DNA of 64,000 nucleotides from JAKSSE01 sp045597645 (GTDB taxonomy: Bacteria > Bacillota > Clostridia > Lachnospirales > Lachnospiraceae), in assembly GCA_045597645.1 (NCBI GenBank), contig JAZLKM010000058.1, positions 1 through 64,000 on the forward strand, read 5' to 3'. A program made the translations under genes and the position numbers. The number at the start of each line of letters is the position of its first letter. Position 1 is the first letter of the stretch. The notes below the pieces were generated by a model. It was not told the DNA's origin and made no database searches. It was given only the letters and a program-made list of their open reading frames with translations. Shown here piece by piece: positions 1-7,597 of this stretch.

Positions 1-296
1 ATATTAAGTTCTAAGAAACGTTGATATTCAATGATATCTTCATGAGTAAGATTTATGATATCTGAAATTCTAAAGTCTGGTATATCCTTAGCTGCAAGCA
101 CAGAATTATGATCATGTAGAAATCTAAAGAACATCCATAAATCATATGAATAACTAATTAGCGTGCTTGTTTCAGTTGTGAGTTCTTTACTATGAATGTA
201 GTCAATAGCAAAAGGCGGTAATTGCGTTAGTAAATCACGAAGCTTTAATGTTTGATTTCTTCGCTTATTCTTATAATATTCTGAATCCTTGCCCAT
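1..296 (-). CDS. Tyrosine recombinase (Xer/integrase family), N-terminal part only
   Basis: The reading frame opens with ATG at 296 and runs off the window edge without a stop, giving 98 codons. A GGAG-type ribosome binding site lies about 10 nt upstream (plus-strand ctcc at 304-307). The product has a basic start followed by a helical segment around LRDLLTQLPPFAIDYIHSK, then YSYDLWMFFRFL and HEDIIEYQRFL. This is the core-binding SAM-like domain pattern of tyrosine recombinases. The catalytic domain (R-H-R-Y) is outside the window. The spacing of these helices recalls housekeeping Xer proteins, XerS in particular, at least as much as phage integrases, but the fragment cannot settle this. It lies downstream of plsC on the same strand. 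Confidence 0.75.
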   Translation of the reverse strand, partial: MGKDSEYYKNKRRNQTLKLRDLLTQLPPFAIDYIHSKELTTETSTLISYSYDLWMFFRFLHDHNSVLAAKDIPDFRISDIINLTHEDIIEYQRFLELN

Positions 297-336
297 TTTA
301 CTACTCCTTAATTGTACTATCTAACGGAAAAAGAGA

Positions 337-353
337 TATTTATCCGATAAATA
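337..353 (-). terminator. AT-rich hairpin, possible weak terminator after plsC
   Basis: TATTTATC and GATAAATA form an 8-bp stem with a single-base spacer. Read on the minus strand, CTCTTTTTCC follows. The stem has little G+C, so a transcription-termination role is uncertain. It sits between the plsC stop and the recombinase start and could instead be a protein-binding palindrome. Confidence 0.3.
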
Positions 354-397
354 GATATTACTACAACTGCTCTTATTTTTCAATAAATTGATACAAA

Positions 398-1129
398 TTA
401 GTCTGGATCAGCACCATAATCACGCATTGCCTCCATAATTCGTTCTTGTACAACTAATGCGATATCAACTGTCTTCATATCTTTATAGTCATCATAATAT
501 AATGGTTTCAAATAAATAACATCAACATCAACTGTACGAATGGTTCCAAACGTATTATATGCTTTATACGAGTCAATCAAAGCTACTGGAACAATTGGAG
601 CCTTGGCCATTGTCGCAGATTTAAAAGCACCAGGCTTGAAAGTGTGAACCTTATTTTTATTACCAATCATCTCATAGCCGCCTTCAGGGAAAATAAGATA
701 ATTTTTACCTTCTTTGACATCTTGAGCCATTGTAGTAATTAGTTTCAAATTTTGCCTTACGTTATCTAATTCAAGTCTTTTAGCACCAAGCAAATTAACA
801 AATTCGCGTATAAGAATAGAATATGACTTTGCTTTGTCCATTACAAAAGTTAAAGAAACTGGATGAGTGGCAATTATCCCCATGACGTCATATTTTCCCT
901 GGTGATTTGGAAATATAACATACCCACTCTCCTGCGGTAAATTTTCGACTCCATGGACATGTGGGCGAATTTTAGATACAGTCTGCATGTATCGAACAAT
1001 TCTTTGAGCATATTTATAGCAGTACTCCTCGCCGTAACGTTCTCTGTGCTTAGCGACATAACGCATCTTATTGATAAGAAATGGTGCGCGAAATAAATTT
1101 CCAAATAAGAGCATTAAAATCTTAATCAT
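398..1129 (-). CDS. plsC: 1-acyl-sn-glycerol-3-phosphate acyltransferase (PlsC family)
   Basis: The 243-aa product belongs to the lysophosphatidic acid acyltransferase family, which adds the second acyl chain during phosphatidic acid synthesis at the inner face of the membrane. The catalytic NHX4D motif is present as NHQGKYD (about residues 75-81). The substrate-binding motif reads FPEGG (about 147-151) where FPEGT or FPEGS is more common. The N-terminal hydrophobic stretch (about 1-20) fits peripheral membrane attachment. The ATG at 1129 has an AGAGGA ribosome binding site about 6 nt upstream. Length is normal for the family. Confidence 0.88.
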   Translation of the reverse strand: MIKILMLLFGNLFRAPFLINKMRYVAKHRERYGEEYCYKYAQRIVRYMQTVSKIRPHVHGVENLPQESGYVIFPNHQGKYDVMGIIATHPVSLTFVMDKAKSYSILIREFVNLLGAKRLELDNVRQNLKLITTMAQDVKEGKNYLIFPEGGYEMIGNKNKVHTFKPGAFKSATMAKAPIVPVALIDSYKAYNTFGTIRTVDVDVIYLKPLYYDDYKDMKTVDIALVVQERIMEAMRDYGADPD

Positions 1130-1256
1130 ATTATTCCTCTTTCGATTTACTTAAAAGTTCCCTCCAATGCTATAAGCTCAAGGGATATCTTTTTAATTGT
1201 TTATATATTATATATATTTATAAATTTTAACGTAAATGAAAGAATTTTTCAAAGGC

Positions 1257-1583
1257 TTATGAAGCTTGAGCGGCCTTAAAAAGCTCCGGAATACAGCTTT
1301 TATCATCTATATATAAATCCGCATGAATTTTTCGCGAATCACCGCCAAACATTTCTAACGTCTCTGGTAAGTTCGCATTAATCTCATCAAAATATAATCC
1401 GTATTTTGCGCAAAAATCTAAAGCTTCTTGTAACCTATCTCCTGCCCTGCAGGTCCATAAAATCAGTTTATCGCCTAGTATTTGTTTACCTTTAAGTGAA
1501 TATATAAGAAATAAGTTGGGCTCTCCAATTTCTGGAAAGGCATTCTTGCAGAGTGTTCCATCAAAATCAACCGCAATTATCAT
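1257..1583 (-). CDS. Small HAD-superfamily hydrolase
   Basis: The 108-aa protein starts with the HAD motif I DFDGTLC (D6 as nucleophile, D8 as acid/base). Motif II may be the T of WTCR (about residue 44), and YIDDKS near the C-terminus (D93, D94) is the acidic metal-binding motif IV. It has no room for a cap domain, so it is a minimal HAD phosphatase with unknown substrate. The ATG at 1583 is preceded by a strong AGGAGG site. It follows the YneA-like gene by 16 bp and may be cotranscribed with it, which would place it under LexA control. That last point is inference. Confidence 0.75.
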   Translation of the reverse strand: MIIAVDFDGTLCKNAFPEIGEPNLFLIYSLKGKQILGDKLILWTCRAGDRLQEALDFCAKYGLYFDEINANLPETLEMFGGDSRKIHADLYIDDKSCIPELFKAAQAS

Positions 1584-1599
1584 AAGAATACCTCCTAAT

Positions 1600-1935
1600 C
1601 TACTTTGCTATATAGCATGGAATAATTAAGTAAGCTCCAGCTGTAATCTTATCATCAACAAGATGATTTAACTTTTTAATCTGCTCTACCTGATCTTCAA
1701 TACTTATATAAGCAAGAGAATCTGAATCTTCTGCAATAGATGTAAGTGTATCTCCGCATTCAATTCGAACACTTTTAAAGAAAACTTCTGATTCGCTCTT
1801 ACTCTCAGCATGAGAACCAATTGTATTTATACCTAGAATAATAAAGAATATTGATATAAATAATACACCAGCTATAAATATACGAAATCTAGTGTTAGAT
1901 AATAATCTGATAACTTTTGAATTACTTCTTCTCAT
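1600..1935 (-). CDS. YneA-like LysM membrane protein, probable SOS division inhibitor
   Basis: The 111-aa product has a basic N-terminus, one transmembrane segment (about residues 19-38) and a LysM-like domain (about 53-108) beginning VRIECGDTLTSIAEDSD and ending AYLIIPCYIAK. This architecture and its position divergent to lexA match Bacillus YneA, the SOS-induced suppressor of cell division. Sequence identity to YneA was not measured, so the symbol is left empty. A TTGACA/TATATT promoter at 1995-2023 contains a LexA-box-like site in its spacer, and a consensus box lies just past the expected transcription start. LexA repression is therefore strongly suggested. A GAGG ribosome binding site precedes the ATG. 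Confidence 0.8.
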   Translation of the reverse strand: MRRSNSKVIRLLSNTRFRIFIAGVLFISIFFIILGINTIGSHAESKSESEVFFKSVRIECGDTLTSIAEDSDSLAYISIEDQVEQIKKLNHLVDDKITAGAYLIIPCYIAK

Positions 1936-1975
1936 CTTAAATACCTCATAAATAATATAATCGAAAATCTGTTCC

Positions 1976-1987
1976 GAACGGTTGTTC
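1976..1987. promoter_or_regulatory. LexA (SOS) box 1, consensus
   Basis: GAACGGTTGTTC matches the Gram-positive LexA operator GAAC-N4-GTTC exactly, with a flanking C on the left. It lies about +1 to +12 relative to the predicted start of the yneA-like transcript, so a bound repressor would block elongation or open-complex formation. Confidence 0.85.
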
Positions 1988-1994
1988 TGATATG

Positions 1995-2023
1995 AATATA
2001 CAACTCGAACAGCTGTTTGTCAA
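1995..2023 (-). promoter_or_regulatory. Promoter of the yneA-like gene
   Basis: On the minus strand a perfect -35 box TTGACA (2018-2023) and a -10 box TATATT (1995-2000) are separated by 17 bp. LexA-box-like site 2 occupies most of the spacer. This is a strong sigma-A type promoter that would need repression in undamaged cells. Confidence 0.8.
2007..2018. promoter_or_regulatory. LexA (SOS) box 2, one mismatch
   Basis: GAACAGCTGTTT differs from GAAC-N4-GTTC at the last base only. It lies inside the -35/-10 spacer of the yneA-like promoter, 31 bp from box 1 (about three helical turns). Confidence 0.7.
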
Positions 2024-2033
2024 CAAGAAAATC

Positions 2034-2059
2034 GAACATATTTTCTCGAACAAATTTTC
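2034..2059. promoter_or_regulatory. Two half-degenerate LexA-box-like sites (3 and 4)
   Basis: GAACATATTTTC (2034-2045) and GAACAAATTTTC (2048-2059) keep the GAAC half and end in TTTC instead of GTTC. They are 14 bp apart and end 11 bp before the lexA -35 box. They may serve weak LexA autoregulation or cooperative binding with boxes 1 and 2. Assignment rests on pattern only. Confidence 0.5.
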
Positions 2060-2070
2060 AGAATATATGT

Positions 2071-2099
2071 TTGCTTTATTTTGTGTCTTGTGGTAATAT
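2071..2099 (+). promoter_or_regulatory. lexA promoter
   Basis: TTGCTT (2071-2076) and TAATAT (2094-2099) are 17 bp apart, with TGG directly before the -10, which gives an extended -10 element. The predicted start is near 2106, about 20 nt upstream of the lexA ATG, which has an AGGAGG site. Confidence 0.7.
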
Positions 2100-2127
2100 A
2101 ACTACAATATAAGCTAGGAGGTGCTTA

Positions 2128-2742
2128 ATGAGCAGAGGTAAAATTTCCGCAAAACAATCTGAAATTCTTGAATATATGAAGGAACAAATATTGGCCAAAG
2201 GTTATCCGCCTTCTGTACGAGAAATATGTGAAGCTGTTAATCTTCGCTCCACTTCTTCTGTACATGCCCATCTTGAGACATTGGAAAAAAATGGTTATAT
2301 AAGGCGTGATCCCACTAAACCTCGTGCAATTGAGATTACAGATGATGACTTTAACCTGACTAGACGAGAAATGGCTCAGGTGCCCATTATTGGTCAAGTT
2401 GCCGCTGGGATGCCTATTCTTGCCACTGAAAATATTGAGGATTATTTTCCTGTATCATCAAATTTCATGCCCAAAAAAGAATCTTTCATGTTGAGAGTTA
2501 AAGGTGATAGCATGATAAATGCTGGAATCTTCAATAAAGATTTAGTTCTTGTTGAAAGGGATGAAGATGCTAAAAATGGTGATTTAGTTGTTGCTCTTGT
2601 AGATGATTCTGCTACTGTTAAGACTTTCTATAAAGAAGATGGACATATTAGATTACAACCAGAAAATGACGATTATGATCCTATAATCGTACCTGACTGT
2701 AAAGTAATTGGAAAGGTTTTCGGTGTATTTCGTTTTTATTAA
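2128..2742 (+). CDS. lexA: LexA repressor
   Basis: The 204-aa protein is the SOS transcriptional repressor that self-cleaves when stimulated by RecA filaments. A winged HTH occupies about residues 1-65 (SARS-type recognition region near REICEAVNLRSTSSVHAHL). The cleavage site is the Ala-Gly pair at 93-94. The catalytic dyad is S128 in GDSM and K165 in SATVK. Length is typical. The ATG at 2128 is preceded by TAGGAGG. It is divergent from the YneA-like gene and shares an operator region with it that holds four LexA-box-like sites. Confidence 0.96.
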   Translation: MSRGKISAKQSEILEYMKEQILAKGYPPSVREICEAVNLRSTSSVHAHLETLEKNGYIRRDPTKPRAIEITDDDFNLTRREMAQVPIIGQVAAGMPILATENIEDYFPVSSNFMPKKESFMLRVKGDSMINAGIFNKDLVLVERDEDAKNGDLVVALVDDSATVKTFYKEDGHIRLQPENDDYDPIIVPDCKVIGKVFGVFRFY

Positions 2743-2744
2743 TA

Positions 2745-2776
2745 TAAACAATTAGCTGCGAAGCAACAATTGTTTA
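2745..2776 (+). repeat. Inverted repeat after lexA with GCGAAGC motif
   Basis: TAAACAATT (2745-2753) and AATTGTTTA (2768-2776) form a 9-bp stem, with an inner GCT/AGC pairing around GCGA. The heptamer GCGAAGC occurs here and again about 35 bp further on. No U-tract follows, so this is not a typical intrinsic terminator. It could protect the 3' end of the lexA transcript. Confidence 0.4.
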
Positions 2777-2810
2777 TGAGGCAAGTAGCGAAGCGGATTG
2801 CGAATAAAAT

Positions 2811-2844
2811 TACCCCTTTCACTGGTTGTCCAGTAAAAGGGGTA
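2811..2844 (-). terminator. Intrinsic terminator of the glycosyltransferase gene (possibly bidirectional)
   Basis: TACCCCTTT-C-ACTGG and CCAGT-A-AAAGGGGTA form a stem of about 15 positions with loop TTGT. In the minus-strand RNA the odd position is a U-G wobble and ATTTTATT follows. In the plus-strand RNA it is a C-A mismatch with no immediate U-tract. It is therefore best assigned to the minus-strand gene that ends at 2873. Confidence 0.7.
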
Positions 2845-2872
2845 CATATCAAGCTGGGGTAGTTTTTATTGC

Positions 2873-4015
2873 TTATTTTAACATTTCTTGGATTTTATCT
2901 TTATAACCATGCCTTTCTTTAATTGCGGCGTATCCATTTTTAGCTATTTGGATTCTTTCTGATTCATGATTGAGGTAATAGATTGCTTTATCGGCTAAAT
3001 CCTCAATGCTTTCATAGATTATAAGCTCATTTCCTATCTCAAACAACTCTTCTATTCCTGGTTGATAATTACTTATTAAAAATCCTCCGCAAGCTAAAAC
3101 ATCAAATACTCGAAGAGGTATCCCTGCGGTGATGGTCTTTAACGAAATATTTAGATTAATTTTGCTATGATTAAATACATCTGGCATCTGTGAGTAATAA
3201 TCTATATAGCCATGAAAATGTGCCTTATCAAGTCTGGAATCCATGTCGGGACTATATATATCCATTGTACCTATTGATGACAATATTTTGGCCACCAAAA
3301 ATCGCTCTCTTGCAGTCACTTCACAGGCAAGCATATATTCAAGCTCGCGCATTCCTATATGTACTTTTCCGTTTGAAGCTATACTATATTGTTCATTTAA
3401 ATTATGAAGAAATGAATCAGTTAACAGCTCAGGCAATATATATGCCCCATATAGTTTTAGCTGTGATCCCAAAATGCCTTCCAAATATCCTTTTGAATAA
3501 CTATCTAGAGGCTTGCAATAATAATCATAATCAGTCTTATAAAGTTTCCCTAAAAGTGAAATATCGCATTTGAAGTCATCAAAAGAACATCTATCTTTTC
3601 CAAAATCCCTGGAATCAGCTGCAAGAGGCATATATTGAGCATTAACGCCCATCGCTCTATACTCAGCCACCTGTGATTTATCAAAAAAATATCCTGAATT
3701 AACACTATTTTTTAATGAGGACAAATCTCGAATGTTTAAAGGACAATCATATACCCAAAATACGTATCGTATATTGTTATTTTGGGCAATATTAGAAATA
3801 AGAGGACAATAGTTAATAGAAAATATTACATCATAATAACCATTTTCTCTATTATGTATAAATTTCTCTAGTTTATCGCAAAACAAATCATCCTTTTCCC
3901 AGTTTGTAAAATAGTACTCAAAAATATCAACGTTTGTCTGAAGCTCAGAAAACGCTCTAAGTACTCCTTTTATCATAAATGAGTTCCATTGTACAAATAG
4001 GATATTTTTCGTCAT
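2873..4015 (-). CDS. CgeB-like glycosyltransferase (family 1-type fold)
   Basis: The 380-aa protein resembles CgeB/YkvP-type glycosyltransferases and their relatives. The N-terminus ILFVQWNSFMIKGVLRAF suits a GT-B Rossmann domain. The C-terminal part carries the nucleotide-sugar-binding pattern RVFDVLACGGFLISNYQPGI followed by ELIIY and the trailing RHGYKDKIQEML. These proteins decorate surface or spore-coat polymers, but the acceptor here is unknown. No membrane segment or signal peptide is visible. It starts 3 bp after the VanZ-like gene stop and ends at the terminator at 2811-2844. Confidence 0.72.
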   Translation of the reverse strand: MTKNILFVQWNSFMIKGVLRAFSELQTNVDIFEYYFTNWEKDDLFCDKLEKFIHNRENGYYDVIFSINYCPLISNIAQNNNIRYVFWVYDCPLNIRDLSSLKNSVNSGYFFDKSQVAEYRAMGVNAQYMPLAADSRDFGKDRCSFDDFKCDISLLGKLYKTDYDYYCKPLDSYSKGYLEGILGSQLKLYGAYILPELLTDSFLHNLNEQYSIASNGKVHIGMRELEYMLACEVTARERFLVAKILSSIGTMDIYSPDMDSRLDKAHFHGYIDYYSQMPDVFNHSKINLNISLKTITAGIPLRVFDVLACGGFLISNYQPGIEELFEIGNELIIYESIEDLADKAIYYLNHESERIQIAKNGYAAIKERHGYKDKIQEMLK

Positions 4016-4018
4016 TTG

Positions 4019-4411
4019 TTATCCTCGGAAAATTTTTATAATTAGCTTAATGATACCTCGAATTATTGCGAATACGGCAAACATAAGCAAGAAGCCAACT
4101 ACGCCGAAGGCAATATCTCCAAATTCCATCACTCCAGTATGTGTAATTCCTTGACCAATCTCAATTGCGAAGGTGATACCTATTATTAATGTAAATACAT
4201 ATATCCATGTGATTATCATGGTATGCCCTTTTTTTGCAAGCATAGAAAAGATAGGATGGATAATAAATATCATAGCCATTCCAAGTATTCCGATAACAAG
4301 AAAATGCAATTGTTTGTCGCTAAAATTATATTCATACTGATCATTTAACGATAGAAGCTTCGAGTGTATTTTAGCAATCTGTCCCACTATTGAATACAAA
4401 AAACTACGCAT
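4019..4411 (-). CDS. VanZ-like integral membrane protein
   Basis: The 130-aa product has about three to four hydrophobic segments (about 33-55, 64-84, 86-103 and 104-125). It keeps the VanZ family pattern: DKQLHF before the first helix and EIGQ with a later FGDIAFGVVG. Function is unknown; VanZ proteins are linked to envelope and low-level glycopeptide tolerance. The AAGGAG site precedes the ATG at 4411. It follows rsfS across a short terminator-like hairpin. Confidence 0.6.
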   Translation of the reverse strand: MRSFLYSIVGQIAKIHSKLLSLNDQYEYNFSDKQLHFLVIGILGMAMIFIIHPIFSMLAKKGHTMIITWIYVFTLIIGITFAIEIGQGITHTGVMEFGDIAFGVVGFLLMFAVFAIIRGIIKLIIKIFRG

Positions 4412-4431
4412 ATGTACTCTCCTTATAAATA

Positions 4432-4450
4432 AGCCCCTATAATAGGGGCT
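4432..4450 (-). terminator. Terminator-like hairpin after rsfS
   Basis: AGCCCCTA (4432-4439) and TAGGGGCT (4443-4450) form an 8-bp stem with a three-base loop. On the minus strand TTATTTAT follows, a weak U-tract. The base of the stem is only about 20 nt before the start codon of the VanZ-like gene. Confidence 0.65.
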
Positions 4451-4461
4451 CTAAAAACTTA

Positions 4462-4809
4462 CTATAATGTTTCAGGATCTATAACCTGTCCGTCCTTCCA
4501 TACTCGTTCTAAATCATAGAATAAACGGTCCTCAGTTGAAAAGAGATGAACAATAACCTCACCAAAGTCCATTAGAATCCATGTAGAACTTCTGTTACCT
4601 TCTATTCTAGCTCCATTGTGGCCAGCTCTTACTATTTTCTCATCAACAGCATCCTGCATGGCCAATAATTGATTTTGATTATTAGCGTTAGCAATTATAA
4701 AATAATCTGCTATTGGCGAAATAAGACTTATATCTAGAACTTTAATATCTTCAGCTTTTTTATCTGCAAGCGCATCTACTGCTAATCTTGCCATCTGCTT
4801 TGAATCCAT
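4462..4809 (-). CDS. rsfS: Ribosomal silencing factor RsfS
   Basis: The 115-aa protein belongs to the RsfS/Iojap family, which binds L14 on the 50S subunit and blocks subunit joining in starved cells. Family blocks are visible: DISLISPIADYFIIANANN, then EGNRSSTWILMDFGEVIVHLF and a C-terminal YDLERVW. It is the last gene of the obg-yhbY-nadD-yqeK-rsfS series and starts 9 bp after yqeK. Confidence 0.93.
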   Translation of the reverse strand: MDSKQMARLAVDALADKKAEDIKVLDISLISPIADYFIIANANNQNQLLAMQDAVDEKIVRAGHNGARIEGNRSSTWILMDFGEVIVHLFSTEDRLFYDLERVWKDGQVIDPETL

Positions 4810-4818
4810 ATTTACCTC

Positions 4819-5400
4819 CTAATCTACCGTGCTAAGGCACCATTCATATGCCTCCACAGTGTTGGGGTCGAGCAGAGCCCCCTTTTTATTTATGTATTCT
4901 ATCGAATCAGATAGAATCCTCATCGTTGCCTGCTTTATATCAGTAAACGCTAGTTGCCTTATTTCGACGATTCCCGGAAGGATTTGTCTATTAGGCTCTA
5001 TGTAGTCTGCTACATAGATTATCATATCCATCAAGGTCATATTCGTGCAACCGGTAGTATGATATTCTATTGCATGTAAAATTTCTGGATTTCTAATGCC
5101 AAATTTTGTGTTGGCATAATATGCAGCCAGCCTTCCGTGTAATAGCTTAGGATCTTGTCTTTCTACATCTGAAACAGGGAGCTTATAATATTCGCAAAGT
5201 GCTAATTTTTGCTCATTAGGAATATTTTTGGCATAATCATGAAGCAGTCCGGCAATCATAGCATCGTCGACAGAAACTCCGTGTTTCATTGCTAATGCAG
5301 CAGCTGTATACATCACGCCTCTGGTATGCTCAAAGCGCGGTTTATCCAATTGCTTTTTTACATCTTTCTCTATAGCATGTAGTTCCGGATTTCTAAGCAT
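4819..5400 (-). CDS. yqeK: HD-domain hydrolase YqeK (Ap4A hydrolase, symmetrical)
   Basis: The 193-aa protein has the HD phosphohydrolase signature: H25, then H54-D55 in GLLHDYAKN, and downstream LHGRLAAYYA and HAIEYHTTG. YqeK proteins hydrolyse diadenosine tetraphosphate to ADP using a di-iron centre. It overlaps the end of nadD by 8 nt and precedes rsfS, the normal Firmicutes order. Confidence 0.9.
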   Translation of the reverse strand: MLRNPELHAIEKDVKKQLDKPRFEHTRGVMYTAAALAMKHGVSVDDAMIAGLLHDYAKNIPNEQKLALCEYYKLPVSDVERQDPKLLHGRLAAYYANTKFGIRNPEILHAIEYHTTGCTNMTLMDMIIYVADYIEPNRQILPGIVEIRQLAFTDIKQATMRILSDSIEYINKKGALLDPNTVEAYEWCLSTVD

Positions 5401-5998
5401 CTATATACAGCTTCCTTTCAACTATATACTCTAATACCGCTTGGGGCATATACTCCCTGATTTTGTCATACTGCTTCAATGCAAGCATGTTTCTTATATC
5501 AGATGAAGATATTTTAACATCTGGACCATCCATTAGTAAAATAGAACATCCAAATTTTTGCTCAAGGAACTTTCTTTGCTGGTTGATATTTCCATCAACA
5601 ATTCTGTTTCCGGAAACCACCGTACATTTTTTGAAAATTTCTTCTGGCTTATGCCAATTATGTATGTACATAAGTGAATCAGCACCGATAATGAAGAATA
5701 TTTCATCATTGGGATACATCTCATGAATATAATCTAAGGTCTCACTTGTGTACCCAATTTTACCAATATTCATTTCATAATCATCGACATCGAACCTATC
5801 GTCGTATGTAAGGGCGATTTTGAGCATTTCTAGGCGATCAATGTCATTTACTGAATAAGTGTCCGTTTTGTACGTTTTCTTCCCTGTGGGCATAAAAAGC
5901 ACCTTATCAAAGGCATACGATTCAAGAGCACATGTCGCAAGACTAATATGCCCGTTATGCACAGGATTAAATGTACCACCTAAAACTGCTACTTTCAT
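5393..5998 (-). CDS. nadD: Nicotinate-nucleotide adenylyltransferase
   Basis: The 201-aa enzyme adenylates nicotinate mononucleotide in NAD synthesis. The ATP-binding GGTFNPVHNGH motif is at residues 7-17 and the ISSSDIR motif near the C-terminus (about 163-169) completes the nucleotidyltransferase signature. It starts 2 bp after yhbY and overlaps yqeK. Confidence 0.95.
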   Translation of the reverse strand: MKVAVLGGTFNPVHNGHISLATCALESYAFDKVLFMPTGKKTYKTDTYSVNDIDRLEMLKIALTYDDRFDVDDYEMNIGKIGYTSETLDYIHEMYPNDEIFFIIGADSLMYIHNWHKPEEIFKKCTVVSGNRIVDGNINQQRKFLEQKFGCSILLMDGPDVKISSSDIRNMLALKQYDKIREYMPQAVLEYIVERKLYIDA

Positions 5999-6000
5999 TT

Positions 6001-6288
6001 TTATTTAGGTAAAATAATCTTAGGCTTTTTTGCAGCCTTATAGAGGACAATCTTCTTTCCTATTACCTGAACAACTTCAGATCTAGTTCTTTCTGCAATT
6101 AGAATCGCAATATTCTTGGGATCCTCCATACAATTTTGTAAAACAGCTATCTTAATAAGCTCTCTTTTGGCAAGAGCCTCGTCGATTGCAGTAATATATT
6201 CTGGTGTAACCTCACCTTTTCCAAATCTGAATATAGCGTCCTCTGTCTGAGCCAGCTTCATCAGATATGCTCTTTGCTTACTTGTCAT
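6001..6288 (-). CDS. yhbY: YhbY family RNA-binding protein (CRM domain)
   Basis: The 95-aa protein is a single CRM domain, starting MTSKQRAYLMKLAQ and ending with a hydrophobic VIGKKIVLYKAAKKPKI. Family members associate with pre-50S particles during ribosome assembly. It follows obg by 3 bp, linking it to the ribosome-assembly GTPase. Confidence 0.9.
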   Translation of the reverse strand: MTSKQRAYLMKLAQTEDAIFRFGKGEVTPEYITAIDEALAKRELIKIAVLQNCMEDPKNIAILIAERTRSEVVQVIGKKIVLYKAAKKPKIILPK

Positions 6289-6291
6289 AGT

Positions 6292-7578
6292 CTACTCCGG
6301 ATAGTATTCAAATTGGAAACCATAAATTTGAACTGTGTCGCCTTCTTGTATTCCCATCTCTTCTAGCTCGCCAAGCATTCCTTGATCTCTAAGGAACTTC
6401 TGAAAGAACAGGAATCCCTTTTCAGATTCAAGATTAGTATAGCCAAGCATTTTTTCCATTTTAGGGCCTTCTAGTACATAATAACCTGGTTTAGGATTAG
6501 TGATTGTATAAGGCTCCTCAGCAAATATCATCATCTCAGGATCATATTCTTTTTCATATACAATAGGTGCCTTATCACAGGACTGTAAAAGATCATATAC
6601 ATGGTACAACAATTCCTTTATTCCTGTGCCAGCTACTGCAGAAATAGGAAATACTCTGGTTTTCTCACCAAATTCGTCAGTAATGCGCTTTATAATTGCA
6701 TCCTGCTCCTCTTTGCTGCATACATCCATTTTATTGGCGCCTATTACCATTGGGCGAGTTATAAGGTTTTCGTCATACTTTCTTAATTCTTCATTGTTTG
6801 CTTTAATATCCTCTACAGGATCACGACCTTCTACAGAAGCTGCATCAACAAGATGAATCATGACTTTGCATCGCTCAATATGACGCAGAAATTGATGCCC
6901 TAGCCCTACACCCTCAGCTGCGCCCTCAATTAATCCTGGCAAATCAGCCAATACAAAGCCTTTACTTTCATCAATGTCTACTACACCGAGATGTGGCTGT
7001 AATGTAGTGAAATGATAATTGGCAATTTCAGGCTTCGCATTGCTTACTCTCGACAAAAATGTTGATTTTCCTACGTTTGGAAATCCAACAAGTCCTACGT
7101 CTGCAATAACTTTAAGCTCTAAAAGTACTTCAATTTCAATCGATTCTCCGCCAGGCTTTGCATATCTTGGTGCCTGCATTGTAGGTGTTGCAAAATGCTG
7201 ATTTCCAAGTCCGCCTCGACCACCGCGAAGTACAGTCTCTTGCATATTACCGCCAGACATATCCGCAATTACTTTTCCAGAGGCGGCATCCTTTATAACG
7301 GTTCCCTCTGGAACTTTTATTATTATATTTTCACCATCACGACCATGACAGTTTCTCTTACCGCCATCCTGACCGTTTTCAGCCGCAAATTTATAGCGAT
7401 GTCTGTAGTCTACAAGAGTATTCATTCCCTTATCTACAGCAAATATTACATCACCGCCTCTTCCGCCGTCGCCTCCATCAGGCCCTCCGTTGGTTACATA
7501 CTTTTCTCTACGAAAGGATACATGACCATCTCCGCCTTTACCTGATTTAATTAGTATCTTTGCTCTATCTGCAAACAT
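6292..7578 (-). CDS. obg: GTPase Obg (CgtA)
   Basis: The 428-aa ribosome-assembly GTPase has the glycine-rich Obg fold (about 1-157), the G domain with GFPNVGKST, DLPGLIEGA and NKMD, and a C-terminal OCT domain (about 350-428). A longer frame extends 16 codons upstream to 7626 but runs through the rpmA terminator hairpin. MFADRAKI at 7578 has an AGGTG site and matches the family N-terminus, so that start was chosen. Start codon and terminator hairpin are only 25 nt apart. Confidence 0.95.
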   Translation of the reverse strand: MFADRAKILIKSGKGGDGHVSFRREKYVTNGGPDGGDGGRGGDVIFAVDKGMNTLVDYRHRYKFAAENGQDGGKRNCHGRDGENIIIKVPEGTVIKDAASGKVIADMSGGNMQETVLRGGRGGLGNQHFATPTMQAPRYAKPGGESIEIEVLLELKVIADVGLVGFPNVGKSTFLSRVSNAKPEIANYHFTTLQPHLGVVDIDESKGFVLADLPGLIEGAAEGVGLGHQFLRHIERCKVMIHLVDAASVEGRDPVEDIKANNEELRKYDENLITRPMVIGANKMDVCSKEEQDAIIKRITDEFGEKTRVFPISAVAGTGIKELLYHVYDLLQSCDKAPIVYEKEYDPEMMIFAEEPYTITNPKPGYYVLEGPKMEKMLGYTNLESEKGFLFFQKFLRDQGMLGELEEMGIQEGDTVQIYGFQFEYYPE

Positions 7579-7597
7579 ATTAGCACCTAAACCTAAT

